A program made the position numbers and the translations under genes. Of a stretch of 64,000 nt of DNA, positions 28,501-36,291 are shown piece by piece. Origin of the DNA: Flavobacteriales bacterium (GTDB lineage: Bacteria > Bacteroidota > Bacteroidia > Flavobacteriales > Flavobacteriaceae); contig JALWTX010000012.1 in NCBI GenBank assembly GCA_026993355.1, positions 1 through 64,000 on the forward strand. Direction: 5' to 3'. Below the pieces are notes generated by a model. The model saw only the letters and a list, made by a program, of their open reading frames with translations. It was not told the DNA's origin and did no database searches. The stretch's first letter is position 1. The number at the start of each line of letters is the position of its first letter.

Positions 28501-28903
28501 GCCGTTCCCAAACATCGGTGTATTTTAAAACAGATTTTTTACAAGCGTCGTTATATTCGTCAATAGATATTTTTTTACCGATGTCTTCTTTGGTGATACC
28601 AAGGGCTTTTTCGACCCCGAGTTCTACGGGCAAGCCGTGTGTATCCCAACCCGCTTTACGCGGCACGCGGTAACCTTGAAGCGTTTTGTAGCGGTTAAAC
28701 AAATCTTTAACCGTTCGTCCCATAACATGGTGAATACCGGGCATGCCATTGGCGGACGGCGGTCCTTCGTAAAACACAAAAGTTTTATCTTCGGGACGGG
28801 TATTGATACTTTTTTCAAAGATTTGGTGATCTTGCCAATATTTTTGGATTTCTTTGGCAAAACCGGTTAAATCCATGGCTTTATATTCGTTAAAACGCTT
28901 CAT
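25502..28903 (-). CDS. ileS: isoleucine--tRNA ligase
   Basis: An 1133-residue class I aminoacyl-tRNA synthetase that charges tRNA-Ile in the cytosol. The HIGH-type motif is GIHH (56-59, in GPPSANGMPGIHHVMGR) and KMSKR is at 681-685. The CP1 editing insertion (SLQNLDAPLYFLAWTTTPWTLPSNTA) is present and the anticodon-binding helical domain follows the catalytic core. Length and the eukaryote-like spacing fit the longer IleRS type that is common in Bacteroidota and often associated with mupirocin tolerance; resistance itself is inference. It is monocistronic, with a TATTTTTG element upstream. Confidence 0.96.
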   Translation of the reverse strand: MKRFNEYKAMDLTGFAKEIQKYWQDHQIFEKSINTRPEDKTFVFYEGPPSANGMPGIHHVMGRTVKDLFNRYKTLQGYRVPRKAGWDTHGLPVELGVEKALGITKEDIGKKISIDEYNDACKKSVLKYTDVWERLTEEMGYWVDMKDPYITYKPKYMETVWWLLKQIYDKGLLYKGYTIQPYSPKAGTGLSSHELNMPGCYRDVTDNTVTAQFKAKDNLPESLQNLDAPLYFLAWTTTPWTLPSNTALAVGPKIDYVLVKTFNPYTYQKQYVILGEPLLSKHFGKKFHPAEDEAEFDTFDPKTAKSIPYKVVQKFKGKDLVGIKYEQLLPYAQPYYDADKAFVVIPGDFVTTEDGTGIVHIAPTFGQDDARVAKDAGVPPMLVLDENDNPVPLVDLQGRFRPEMGEFAGRYVKQSYYTNDEDQPARPVDVGIIIKLKEENLAFNAEKHKHSYPHCWRTDKPVLYYPLDSWFIKVPEVRERLIELNKTINWKPKSTGEGRFGNWLANANDWNLSRSRYWGIPLPIWRTEDGNEEIIIGSVAELKAEMQKAVAAGLMEKEVFADFDVNDMSDENYDKIDLHKHIVDQIVLVSPSGKPMYREADLIDVWFDSGSMPYAQWHYPFENKELIDDHKFFPADFIAEGVDQTRGWFYTLHTIATMVFDSVAYKNVVSNGLVLDAKGQKMSKRLGNAIDPFSTLEKYSPDATRWYMIWNANPWDNLKFDVKVLEEVRRKFFGTLYNTYGFFSLYANVDGFTYKEEDVAYQDRPEIDRWILSELNTLIDEVTKFYEDYEPTKVARAIQKFVIDDLSNWYVRLSRRRFWKGEYGPDKISAYQTLYNALLTVAKLMAPIAPFYADKLYLDLIGVTGKENFESVHLAEFPKVNPEEIDKDLERKMQKAQLISSLALSLRKKEKIKVRQPLQKIMIPVLSAQDRDDLQAIKDLVLSEINVKDMQLLDDASGVIVKSAKPNFKVLGPKYGKEMGKIAGKVNQLTPADIAKLEKDGQIDLNLGDKTITLTKDEVDITAKEIKGWTIAQQDDVLVALDINITDDLRQEGIARDLVNRIQNYRKDSGLEVTDRIKLYLVHNDTLKKAADTMSDYIKSETLTDEIIWTDKLDDGVELDIDGLQSKMKLVKN

Positions 28904-28929
28904 AATTTCAGGCTTAAATAATTGATTTG

Positions 28930-28937
28930 CAAAAATA
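28930..28937 (-). promoter_or_regulatory. -7 promoter element TATTTTTG for ileS
   Basis: A perfect TAnnTTTG match on the minus strand, 26 bases upstream of the ileS start codon. No standard -33 element was seen. Confidence 0.45.
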
Positions 28938-29260
28938 AGAAAATATTTAGTGTGTGTTGATAAAAGTTTTTAGGAGAATTTTATTATTCTGAATTTTGTT
29001 CGTTTCCTTTTATAAACCTATTTTGCAACAGATGGTCATTTTATATAAGGGGTGTACAAGTTTTCTTGTGTTATTAGTTTGATTTTATAAAGCAGCAATA
29101 TAATTATGCTGGAATATGACAAGCATTCGATGGCTATTAACACCCACTTTGGTGACACTTTGATAGCACTTTGGTCCGGCTTTGCTTTTTGGTTTCCAAT
29201 TTATTTTTAAGATCAATAAGCCGGTTTATTTTTTACTTGGAAAAGGAGGTCTATCAATTG
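28938..29260. other. intergenic stretch without recognisable content
   Basis: About 320 bases between the ileS promoter and the LapA-like gene. The longest plausible frame is 34 codons (ATG at 29106) and has no convincing coding character. ACTTTG recurs three times around 29147-29173 but forms no clear operator. I see no RNA gene or mobile remnant. Confidence 0.5.
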
Positions 29261-29548
29261 TTAGTTTTCTGTTTTAAGAGAATTAGTGAAGGCTTTTTCT
29301 TCTTTCAATTTTGCAAGTTGTTTTCCGGCTTTTTTAAGTTTCATTTTCTGGCTGAAAATTTTTGGTAGTGCGATTAAAAAAATACTTAAAGCGCCGGCTA
29401 AAAAACTACCAAGAATAACCCAGGCTAAAGAACCTTGAATTTTCCAAGTCAAAATATTCACAACAATCCTTTTATTGTTCTGTAAAATAAAGAAAAAGAT
29501 AAAAAGGGATAAGATAATGGACAGGCTGATATAAATGGTTTTTTTCAT
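29261..29548 (-). CDS. LapA-like (DUF1049) inner-membrane protein
   Basis: A 95-residue protein with two hydrophobic helices, about 5-23 and 41-62, joined by a short loop containing QNNKRIVVNILTWKIQGSLA, and a basic coiled C-terminal tail (KMKLKKAGKQLAKLKEEK). This matches LapA/YciS-type proteins, which in enterobacteria take part in controlling lipopolysaccharide synthesis. No LapB partner is adjacent, so the same role here is uncertain. Confidence 0.7.
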   Translation of the reverse strand: MKKTIYISLSIILSLFIFFFILQNNKRIVVNILTWKIQGSLAWVILGSFLAGALSIFLIALPKIFSQKMKLKKAGKQLAKLKEEKAFTNSLKTEN

Positions 29549-29766
29549 GAGTTATTTTTTTCAATATTAATCATTGTTTTGATGTTAAAATTTGTTCCCG
29601 GTGGTTTTTAAATCTATTATAATAAAATGATTCTTATACAATTTATATTTTACTATAATGCATGTTGCAATAAGTTGTAAATATATGAAAGTTAATACAC
29701 AAAATAAAATTAGTCGTAATTTGAAAATTATAGTATAAAAATGCGGTTCGCACCATATTTAATACC

Positions 29767-29798
29767 TTGGGTGTAATTTGAGAATTTAAATAAATTTG
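29767..29798 (+). promoter_or_regulatory. promoter of the parDE locus
   Basis: TTG at 29767-29769 and TAAATTTG at 29791-29798 are separated by 21 bases, a good fit to the Bacteroidota consensus. Transcription should start near 29805, inside the palindrome at 29803-29824. Confidence 0.6.
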
Positions 29799-29802
29799 GA
29801 GT

Positions 29803-29824
29803 ATTTACCAAAATATTGGTAAAT
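29803..29824. promoter_or_regulatory. parD operator palindrome
   Basis: ATTTACCAA and TTGGTAAAT form a perfect inverted repeat with 9-base arms and a 4-base centre. It begins five bases after the -7 element and 22 bases before the antitoxin start codon, exactly where an autorepressing ParD dimer would block initiation. Confidence 0.7.
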
Positions 29825-29845
29825 TTATAAAAAAGTTAATGAATT

Positions 29846-30094
29846 ATGAAAAATACATCAATATCACTTGGAGATTATTTTGACCAATTTATTAAAAGTC
29901 AGATTTCTTCAGGTCGATACAAAAACGTAAGTGAAGTTATAAGGGCCGGGCTAAGATTGTTAGAGAATGAAGAGAGTAAAATTATAGCATTAAGAAACGC
30001 TATTCAAGAAGGGGTAAACAGTCCTTTGGTTAATGGATTTAATTTTGATGAAAATCTCAAAAAGCTAAAAGCAGAAAAAAGAAAGAATGGCTAA
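29846..30094 (+). CDS. parD: type II antitoxin, ParD family
   Basis: An 82-residue antitoxin. The N-terminal ribbon-helix-helix DNA-binding domain (NTSISLGDYFDQFIKSQI, then RYKNVSEVIRAGLRLLENEE) covers about residues 1-50; the flexible C-terminal tail, about 51-82, would bind and neutralise ParE. It should repress its own promoter through the upstream palindrome. The toxin frame begins 8 bases before its stop codon. Because the toxin frame is broken, the antitoxin may persist as a remnant or act on other ParE copies. Confidence 0.9.
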   Translation: MKNTSISLGDYFDQFIKSQISSGRYKNVSEVIRAGLRLLENEESKIIALRNAIQEGVNSPLVNGFNFDENLKKLKAEKRKNG

Positions 30095-30385
30095 GGTTGT
30101 ATTTAGACAAAAAGCTGTAGATGACTTAAATAATATCTGGAATTATACTTTGAAAAATGGTCTGAAAATCAAGCCGATAAATATTATACCATACTAAAAA
30201 TGGCTTGTAGAGGAATAGGAGAAAATCCTGAAATTGTAAAAAAATATGATGGGATAAAAGACAACTTATTTGGTTTTAAAACTGGAAAACATATAATATT
30301 CTATCAACAAATATCGAATGACAAAGTTGAAGTAATAAGAATACTACACGAGAGAGTGGATTTAAAAAATAGAATGCTGGAATAG
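30087..30385 (+). pseudogene. parE: type II toxin ParE, frameshifted
   Basis: The ATG at 30087 overlaps parD by 8 bases and reads MAKVVFRQKAVDDLNNIWNY, a normal ParE start, then runs to a stop at 30195 after 36 codons. In another frame, ENQADKYYTILKMACRGIGE continues to 30385 and ends KVEVIRILHERVDLKNRMLE, the normal ParE C terminus. Joining the two needs one extra base near 30147-30152, within ACTTTGAAAAA; the join would read NYxFEKWSENQADKYY. A single-base deletion therefore inactivated the toxin, unless it is a sequencing error or a programmed slip on the A run. Confidence 0.8.
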
Positions 30386-30624
30386 AAACTACACCCAACA
30401 AAAATTAGGTTAACTTCATAAGATATTTCTTTTCTAAAATTGAGATAGGTTACATTATGCACCCAAAAAACTACTCGTGGGAACTTTGTTGGCAACAAAC
30501 TATCAAAAGTTCAAGGTATAAAAGTATAGTGGAAAGATTATTTTATTGTAAACAACATAATCACGGGAATAGGCTTGGCTTGTGGCGTTAGCGTGCAATT
30601 ATAATGAGTAATAAGTAGCAGCTA

Positions 30625-31023
30625 TTAAACAAACAACATGCTTAGCATTAACACTATGCCGATTGTTGCAATAAAAACAGCCAAAACAAAAAATATTTTT
30701 TTATCCGGTGTTACTTCGCGGCGTTGTAAATGTCGGACCCAAGTTGTATAATACTTGTATGTAAATAAGGCCAATAAAATACCGGCAATTACCACCGCAA
30801 GGCTTAAATATTTATAAAAAGCCACATGCGATAATTGCGGTACGTTGGTCGATTTATCTGCTAATTCTAAAGCGATAAGATGAAGAAACAGCTCAAATTT
30901 TTCGATGACAAACCCCAAGACTATTAAAGAAATAGCTGTTCCTAATAAGGCCGTGGTAGCCCGCTCTACCGCCATCAAGTCTTTGGGATCAATATTATTT
31001 TTGTTTGCCGGTGATTTTTCCAT
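30625..31023 (-). CDS. DUF202 (YidH-like) family inner-membrane protein
   Basis: A 132-residue protein with three hydrophobic helices, about 24-42, 68-89 and 109-131. The N-terminal DLMAVERATTALLGTAISLIVLGF block (Glu and Arg before helix 1) is the DUF202 signature, found in YidH and in the membrane part of some phosphate-handling proteins. Function unknown. It lies 30 bases downstream of cysK in the same orientation. Confidence 0.75.
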   Translation of the reverse strand: MEKSPANKNNIDPKDLMAVERATTALLGTAISLIVLGFVIEKFELFLHLIALELADKSTNVPQLSHVAFYKYLSLAVVIAGILLALFTYKYYTTWVRHLQRREVTPDKKIFFVLAVFIATIGIVLMLSMLFV

Positions 31024-31053
31024 ATGGCAAGATAAACTTTTTTTCGAAAAAAT

Positions 31054-31947
31054 TCAGGCAAATAGTGCCGTGCTCAAATATTTATCTACACGATCCGGGA
31101 AAATGACGACGATATGTCCTTGGTCAATTTTGCCGGCAATATCCAAAGCCGCCACCATGGCAGCACCACTGCTCATGCCAACGGGAATCCCTTCTTCTCG
31201 CATGATACGCCGGCTGAGTTCAAACGCATCTTCGGTTTCGACCATAACGGTAATATCAATTTTATCGGGTTTGTAAAGTGCCGGAACGATAGCTTCTTCC
31301 ATATTTTTGATGCCTTGGATATAATGCCCTTTGACGGGGTGCGCGCTTACAATTTTAATATTCGGATTGTATTCCTTTAAAGTTTTGGCAATTCCCATAA
31401 TGGTTCCCGAGGTGCCGAGAGCAGACACCAAATAATCTACTTTCCCGTTGGTTTGTTTCCAAATTTCTTCTCCGGTAGTTTTGTAGTGCGCCAGTTTGTT
31501 ATATTTATTCGAAAATTGGTCCGGCATAAAATATTTTTCAGGATATTGTGATACCAGTTGCCGGGCTTTTTCAATAGCGCCATCGGTGCCCCGGTTTTTA
31601 TCAGTCAAAATGATTTTGGCACCAAAACCTTCAATCAGTTTACGCCGTTCCATAGAAACGGCTTCGCTCATTACTATTTCAACGGCATAACCTTTGACTG
31701 CCCCAATCATAGCCAAACCTATGCCGGTATTGCCCGACGTCGCTTCAATAATAGTTTTGTCTTTAGTCAATTGTCCTTCGGCTTCGGCTTGTTCAATCAT
31801 TTTAAGGGCAATCCGGTCTTTGATGCTTCCACTGGGATTAAAACCTTCAACTTTAGCTGAGATCGTTACCCTTTTGTTGGGGTTGAGTTTGTTTATTTTA
31901 ACCAGTGGAGTGCCACCAATGGTTTGAAGTATATTGTCGTAAATCAT
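31054..31947 (-). CDS. cysK: cysteine synthase (O-acetylserine sulfhydrylase)
   Basis: A 297-residue PLP enzyme of fold type II that makes cysteine from O-acetylserine and sulfide. The cofactor lysine is K43 in NPSGSIKDRIAL, the substrate loop TSGNTGIGLAM is at about 69-79, and the phosphate-binding loop is SALGTSGTIMG. CysK and CysM cannot be separated with certainty by eye. A TATTTTTG element lies on the minus strand at 31967-31974, upstream of the start codon. Confidence 0.92.
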   Translation of the reverse strand: MIYDNILQTIGGTPLVKINKLNPNKRVTISAKVEGFNPSGSIKDRIALKMIEQAEAEGQLTKDKTIIEATSGNTGIGLAMIGAVKGYAVEIVMSEAVSMERRKLIEGFGAKIILTDKNRGTDGAIEKARQLVSQYPEKYFMPDQFSNKYNKLAHYKTTGEEIWKQTNGKVDYLVSALGTSGTIMGIAKTLKEYNPNIKIVSAHPVKGHYIQGIKNMEEAIVPALYKPDKIDITVMVETEDAFELSRRIMREEGIPVGMSSGAAMVAALDIAGKIDQGHIVVIFPDRVDKYLSTALFA

Positions 31948-31966
31948 TTAATTTTTTTATTTTGGG

Positions 31967-31974
31967 CAAAAATA
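31967..31974 (-). promoter_or_regulatory. -7 promoter element TATTTTTG for cysK
   Basis: A perfect TAnnTTTG match on the minus strand, 19 bases before the cysK start codon. Confidence 0.45.
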
Positions 31975-32058
31975 TTAATTTAAAAGGAGTTTAAATGTAT
32001 TTTAAATTTAGTTTAACTGTTAAAAATTGTAAATTTAAACTTTAGAAAAATAAAATTT

Positions 32059-32988
32059 ATGAAAATAAAAAAATATGCTGCCATTGATATCGGGTCGAAT
32101 GCTGTGCGATTATTGATTAGTTATGTGATTATAACCGATAAAAAAGTAAAATTTAAAAAAATATCCTTGGTAAGAGTTCCCATCCGGTTAGGTGCTGATG
32201 TTTTTGTCAAAGGTGAAATTTCAAAAAGAAATAAACAGCGCTTGATAAATGCCATGATGGGTTTTAAATATTTGATGAAAGCCCATGAAGTTGAAAAATA
32301 TATGGCTGTCGCCACTTCGGCAATGCGTGAAGCCAAAAATGGGCCTGAGATAGTGGCTGAAATAAAGGCAAAAACCGGTATCGACATACAGATTATTGAT
32401 GGTGCGCGGGAGGCAGAATTAATAGCAGCTACGGATTTAGAAGATTTGTTAGACCGAAACAGAACTTATTTGTACGTCGATGTAGGCGGAGGCTCTACCG
32501 AGTTCAGTGTTTTTCATAACGGAAAAAAAGAAGCCTCAAAATCTTTTAAATTAGGAACGGTTCGCTTGCTTAAAAATATGGTGGATAAAAAAGAATGGGA
32601 GCGGGCGGAGAAATGGGTAAAAGACCATGTAAAAAATTATGGAAAGGTTTATTTAATTGGGACGGGGGGAAATATTAACAAGTTATTTAAAATGTCCGGC
32701 AAAACCCCGGGAAGTCCTCTTTCAAAAGTCTATTTAGATGCCCAATATCAATTTTTAAAATCGATGAAATATGCCGACCGGATTAAAGAATTGGACATGA
32801 ATCCGGACCGTGCCGATGTGATTATCCCGGCGACCAAAATCTACCGGCGTGCCATGGCATGGAGTGGTGCGGATAAGGTCTATGTGCCTAAAATAGGCTT
32901 AGCTGACGGTATTGTCAAATACCTGTATTTGACAGACCAAATGGCTAAAAAGAGTGAAAGCAACACTACGGAAAAAGATGACCGGTAA
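32059..32988 (+). CDS. Ppx/GppA family exopolyphosphatase / pppGpp phosphatase
   Basis: A 309-residue ASKHA-fold phosphatase. The first phosphate loop YAAIDIGSNAVRLLI is at about 5-19, TSAMREAKNG in the middle, the second loop VDVGGGSTEFSVF near 141-153, and LIGTGGNINKL further on. It lacks the C-terminal HD domain of long GppA/Ppx proteins, so it is the short form that hydrolyses polyphosphate or guanosine pentaphosphate. It precedes the AmmeMemoRadiSam pair with a 94-base gap. Confidence 0.9.
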   Translation: MKIKKYAAIDIGSNAVRLLISYVIITDKKVKFKKISLVRVPIRLGADVFVKGEISKRNKQRLINAMMGFKYLMKAHEVEKYMAVATSAMREAKNGPEIVAEIKAKTGIDIQIIDGAREAELIAATDLEDLLDRNRTYLYVDVGGGSTEFSVFHNGKKEASKSFKLGTVRLLKNMVDKKEWERAEKWVKDHVKNYGKVYLIGTGGNINKLFKMSGKTPGSPLSKVYLDAQYQFLKSMKYADRIKELDMNPDRADVIIPATKIYRRAMAWSGADKVYVPKIGLADGIVKYLYLTDQMAKKSESNTTEKDDR

Positions 32989-33082
32989 ACTGACAGAATT
33001 GCAGTTCCGGTATGCGGAATACTTTTTGCAGGCACATAAGTAAACAAGACAATAACAAGACAATAACAACACAAAAACAAAT

Positions 33083-34102
33083 ATGGAAACTTTAGCCCAA
33101 CAAATTGTCCCGGACAAGTTTTACAAGCCTTTGTCAAAAGGTAAAATCAAATGTTTGCTTTGCCGGCATTATTGTGAACTTAAAGAGGGTCAAACCGGTG
33201 TTTGCGGCGTAAATAAAAACGAAGGTGGGCATTTGGTTAATTTGGTTTATGGTAAAGTGGCAGCTTTAAATATCGATCCGATAGAAAAAAAACCGCTTTA
33301 TCATTTTTTACCCGGCACTACTGCTTTGTCATTGGGAACGGTGGGGTGTAATATGCAATGTTCTTTTTGTCAAAATTGGCAAATTTCGCAAGACCGCAGT
33401 GTGCGGCAAAAAGAATTTATCAGTCCTGAACAAATTGTTGATTTAGCCTTGAAATATCAAACTAAATCAATTGCTTTTACTTATAACGAACCCACTATTT
33501 TTTATCCCTATGCGCGTGATATTGCATTAGAAGCCAAAAAACGCGGCTTAAAAAGTGTTTTTGTGACCAATGGCATAGAAAGTGAAGAGGTTGTCAAAGA
33601 CATGCCGGGTATCATAGATGCCGCCAATGTTGATTTTAAAGCCTTTGACGCTGATTATTACCGGCGTGAGCTTAAGGCGCCATTTACGGTGCGTGAAACG
33701 CTTATGTTAATGAAAAAAGTTGGTTTATGGGTAGAAGTGACCACTTTAATTATTCCGGGCATTAATGATGCCCCCGAACATTTAAAAAAGATAGCAGATT
33801 TTATTGCCCAAAAATTAGGCACTGAAACGCCATGGCACCTCAGTGCTTTTCATCCTGATTATAAAATGCAAGACCGTTCGGCAACTCCGGTTATGACTTT
33901 GGAACGGGCATATGATATCGGTAAAAAAGCCGGTTTAGATTTTGTGTATATAGGTAATGTCGGCATGAAAAAAAATATTACTTATTGCCCACATTGTCAC
34001 AAAGCCTTAATAGAAAGGTTGGGATACCGTGTGTTGTCTAACCGTATAATTGATGGAAAATGTTATAATTGTCACACTAAAATACCAGGAATATGGAACT
34101 AA
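33083..34102 (+). CDS. amrS: AmmeMemoRadiSam system radical SAM enzyme (AmrS)
   Basis: A 339-residue radical SAM protein. The 4Fe-4S cysteines are C89, C93 and C96 in GCNMQCSFCQNW. An N-terminal cysteine cluster (C24, C27, C31, C41) resembles pyruvate-formate-lyase-activating-type enzymes, and a C-terminal CPHCHK...CYNCH group looks like a zinc or auxiliary cluster site. AmrS works with AmrA (AMMECR1) and AmrB (MEMO1) in a system whose substrate is unknown to me. AmrB overlaps it by ten bases; AmrA is not in this window. Confidence 0.92.
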   Translation: METLAQQIVPDKFYKPLSKGKIKCLLCRHYCELKEGQTGVCGVNKNEGGHLVNLVYGKVAALNIDPIEKKPLYHFLPGTTALSLGTVGCNMQCSFCQNWQISQDRSVRQKEFISPEQIVDLALKYQTKSIAFTYNEPTIFYPYARDIALEAKKRGLKSVFVTNGIESEEVVKDMPGIIDAANVDFKAFDADYYRRELKAPFTVRETLMLMKKVGLWVEVTTLIIPGINDAPEHLKKIADFIAQKLGTETPWHLSAFHPDYKMQDRSATPVMTLERAYDIGKKAGLDFVYIGNVGMKKNITYCPHCHKALIERLGYRVLSNRIIDGKCYNCHTKIPGIWN

Positions 34103-34896
34103 TAAGACCGGCAGGAAATGCAGGAAAATTTTATCCGGATGATCCGGAGCTCATCACCAAAATGATTATAAAATGGAATGACATTTTAGATGAGAGTGTA
34201 ACGGATAAAACGGTTTTTAAAATAAAGCCAAAAGCCATTGTTTCGCCTCATGCGGGGTATATTTACAGTGGGTTTACGGCTAATTTTGCCCACCGTATTA
34301 TGGGTGCGCGTAAGCCTAAACGGGTTATAGTGGTAGGACCATCACACCATGTTTTTATCAGAGGTATCAGTGCCGGCTATTTTGATGCTTATGAAACGCC
34401 TTTTGGCCTTTTAAATGGTGACCCGGCCTATTTGCGCGAACTGAGTGATAAATTCAATTTTACCTTTGATGAGCAGGCCCATTATTTGGAACACAGCACC
34501 GAAACCCAATTTCCGTTGATTAAGTATTACAATCCGGACGTCAAAATTGTAGAATTGATTTATGGTGAAACTGATTATTTGGCGTTGGCTGATATTTTTG
34601 AATATGTGTTAAGAGATGCGGATAATGCAATTGTCGTTTCGACCGATTTAAGTCATTATTATCCGCAAGAGGTTGCCAATGAAAAAGATAATAATTGTTT
34701 GGTCGCATTTGAATATAAAAACCTTGAATTAGGCTTAGAAAAATGTGAAGCTTGCGGCAAAACAGGCTTAGCCGGTATTATAAAAACAGCTAAAGATTTG
34801 TATCTAAACACTAAAGTTTTGGATTACCGGACCAGTGGCGATGTAACCGGTGATACATCTGCAGTAGTGGGCTATATGAGTGGTTTGGTTTATTAA
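34093..34896 (+). CDS. amrB: AmmeMemoRadiSam system protein B (MEMO1 family)
   Basis: A 267-residue MEMO1-family protein related to extradiol dioxygenases. Conserved landmarks are the N-terminal RPAGNAGKFYPDDPELI, the SPHAGYIYSG metal-site segment, VVGPSHHVF, EHSTETQFPL and VVSTDLSHYYP. These His, Asp and Cys residues form a metal pocket in human MEMO1. The start lies inside the last codons of amrS, so the two are translationally coupled. A terminator follows directly. Confidence 0.93.
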   Translation: MELIRPAGNAGKFYPDDPELITKMIIKWNDILDESVTDKTVFKIKPKAIVSPHAGYIYSGFTANFAHRIMGARKPKRVIVVGPSHHVFIRGISAGYFDAYETPFGLLNGDPAYLRELSDKFNFTFDEQAHYLEHSTETQFPLIKYYNPDVKIVELIYGETDYLALADIFEYVLRDADNAIVVSTDLSHYYPQEVANEKDNNCLVAFEYKNLELGLEKCEACGKTGLAGIIKTAKDLYLNTKVLDYRTSGDVTGDTSAVVGYMSGLVY

Positions 34897-34907
34897 AAGG
34901 AATAAAT

Positions 34908-34932
34908 TGCCTGTTGCGGCAGGCAGTTTTTA
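34908..34932 (+). terminator. rho-independent terminator after amrB
   Basis: TGCCTG (34908-34913) pairs with CAGGCA (34920-34925) around a six-base loop, followed by a T run. It ends inside the convergent small gene and closes the ppx-amrS-amrB run. Confidence 0.7.
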
Positions 34933-35154
34933 TTCATAATTTTTCATTTCTTCGTCAAAAAAATTGTAGGCGCCTTTGACGGCTTCTTCAATCAAGGCAG
35001 CATTTTCTTCGGCTTCTTGGCGGCTAAATTCATCCAGCCATTCAATTTCATCGGTATTAAGGTTAATTAAAAAGCGTGGAAATGCTGTATGTAATACAAA
35101 GATATCCTCTTCTAAAGCACTGTTGTCGGCAATTAAGTATTTGGGCAAAGTCAT
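34930..35154 (-). CDS. small acidic protein, hypothetical
   Basis: A 74-residue cytosolic protein with no membrane segment and no motif I recognise. It is strongly acidic (WLDEFSRQEAEENAALIEEA, and a C-terminal NFFDEEMKNYE). The N-terminal half looks beta-rich (FVLHTAFPRFLINLNTDE) and the C-terminal half helical. Codon use resembles the neighbouring chromosomal genes. Its stop overlaps the terminator of amrB. It may be one of the short proteins conserved in Flavobacteriia, but I cannot name a family. Confidence 0.65.
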   Translation of the reverse strand: MTLPKYLIADNSALEEDIFVLHTAFPRFLINLNTDEIEWLDEFSRQEAEENAALIEEAVKGAYNFFDEEMKNYE

Positions 35155-35313
35155 AGATGAATTTTTTAGTTAAGCAAAAGTACAAATTTTAAGGCTATCT
35201 GTCTTTCAAATTTTTAACAAAGATTTAGGATGAATTTTAAGTTTTTGTTGGCAAATAAATGTTTTTTTAGTTGTAAAATTGAACTTTAATTTCTATTTGT
35301 AAAATAATAGTCT

Positions 35314-35321
35314 TAATTTTG
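35314..35321 (+). promoter_or_regulatory. -7 promoter element TAATTTTG upstream of bamD
   Basis: A perfect TAnnTTTG element 108 bases before the bamD start, implying a leader of about 100 bases. A TTTG at 35296-35299 is only 14 bases upstream, too close for a standard -33 element. Confidence 0.35.
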
Positions 35322-35429
35322 CAAATTGGAAGTTGAACCACCTGATTATTTATCTTAGTGATACTGCGAATGGATGGAGAAAAGAAATCTAACAGGTGAA
35401 ATTTCAAAATGGACCATAAAAAATATTAA

Positions 35430-36254
35430 ATGAAAAAAACGCTTTTAATTATTGCCGGTATTTTATTGTTAAGTGCTTGCAGCGAGTATCAGAAAGTTTA
35501 TAATGGGAATGATCTTGATGCCAAATATAAATTAGGTTGGAAATTATACGAAGCGGGCAAATACCATAAAGCTGATCAATTATTTTCGCAAGTTGACAAA
35601 TATTATAAGCACAAACCGGTTTATCAACGTTTATTATTTGCCGATGCCGTATCGCTTTATCATATGAAGTATTATAATGCTGCCGGCCAAAAGTTTAGAA
35701 AATTTACCCAATTATACCCTGAAAGCAGTAAGGCAGAAGAAGCCGATTTTTATATTGTAAAATCTTATTATGCCCTTTCGCCGAAATATTCGGTTGATCA
35801 GTCTTATACGGTACGAGCCATAGAAGAAATTAACCGTTTTTTGAAAAAATATCCTTTTTCTAAATACAAATCGGAGGTCAATAAAATGAATACAACCTTG
35901 CAACGTAAACTGGAGCGAAAATATTTTGAAATAGCCAAGTTGTATTATGATTTGGGCCGGTACAAAGCTGCTATTCGTGCCTTAAATAATTATATGGTTG
36001 ATTATCCCGGCAGTTATTTAAAAGAGCCTGCTTTATTTTACCGTTATAAAGCGGCAGCTGATTTAGCCTTAAACAGTGTAGAGGCTAAAAAAGAAGAACG
36101 TTTGCAAAAGGCTATGTCTTATTATAAAAACTTTATGGCTAAAAGCAAACAGGTTGATTTGCAAAAGCAAGCCAAAAAAATATATCAAACCTTGGAAAAA
36201 GAATGGTCGCAGATGCATCAAAAATCATCACCTGACACCGTTGAAAATAAATAA
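35430..36254 (+). CDS. bamD: outer membrane protein assembly factor BamD
   Basis: A 274-residue lipoprotein (lipobox LLSAC, Cys17) made of tetratricopeptide-like helical repeats, with YHKADQLFSQV, YYNAAGQKFRKFTQLYPES and YKAAIRALNNYMVDYPGS as typical repeat units. It anchors at the inner face of the outer membrane and helps BamA insert beta-barrel proteins such as PorT and the DUF5686 protein. It leads the conserved bamD-rpoZ-coaBC-DUF4835 block. Confidence 0.93.
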   Translation: MKKTLLIIAGILLLSACSEYQKVYNGNDLDAKYKLGWKLYEAGKYHKADQLFSQVDKYYKHKPVYQRLLFADAVSLYHMKYYNAAGQKFRKFTQLYPESSKAEEADFYIVKSYYALSPKYSVDQSYTVRAIEEINRFLKKYPFSKYKSEVNKMNTTLQRKLERKYFEIAKLYYDLGRYKAAIRALNNYMVDYPGSYLKEPALFYRYKAAADLALNSVEAKKEERLQKAMSYYKNFMAKSKQVDLQKQAKKIYQTLEKEWSQMHQKSSPDTVENK

Positions 36255-36291
36255 GAATTTAAAAAAACATCTACAAAATAATTTATATATT

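Noticed and set aside
30457-30588. 43-codon plus-strand frame after parE
   Set aside because: It has an odd composition (many Trp, Cys, His and Arg), no recognisable start signal and no hydrophobic or domain pattern; most likely chance.
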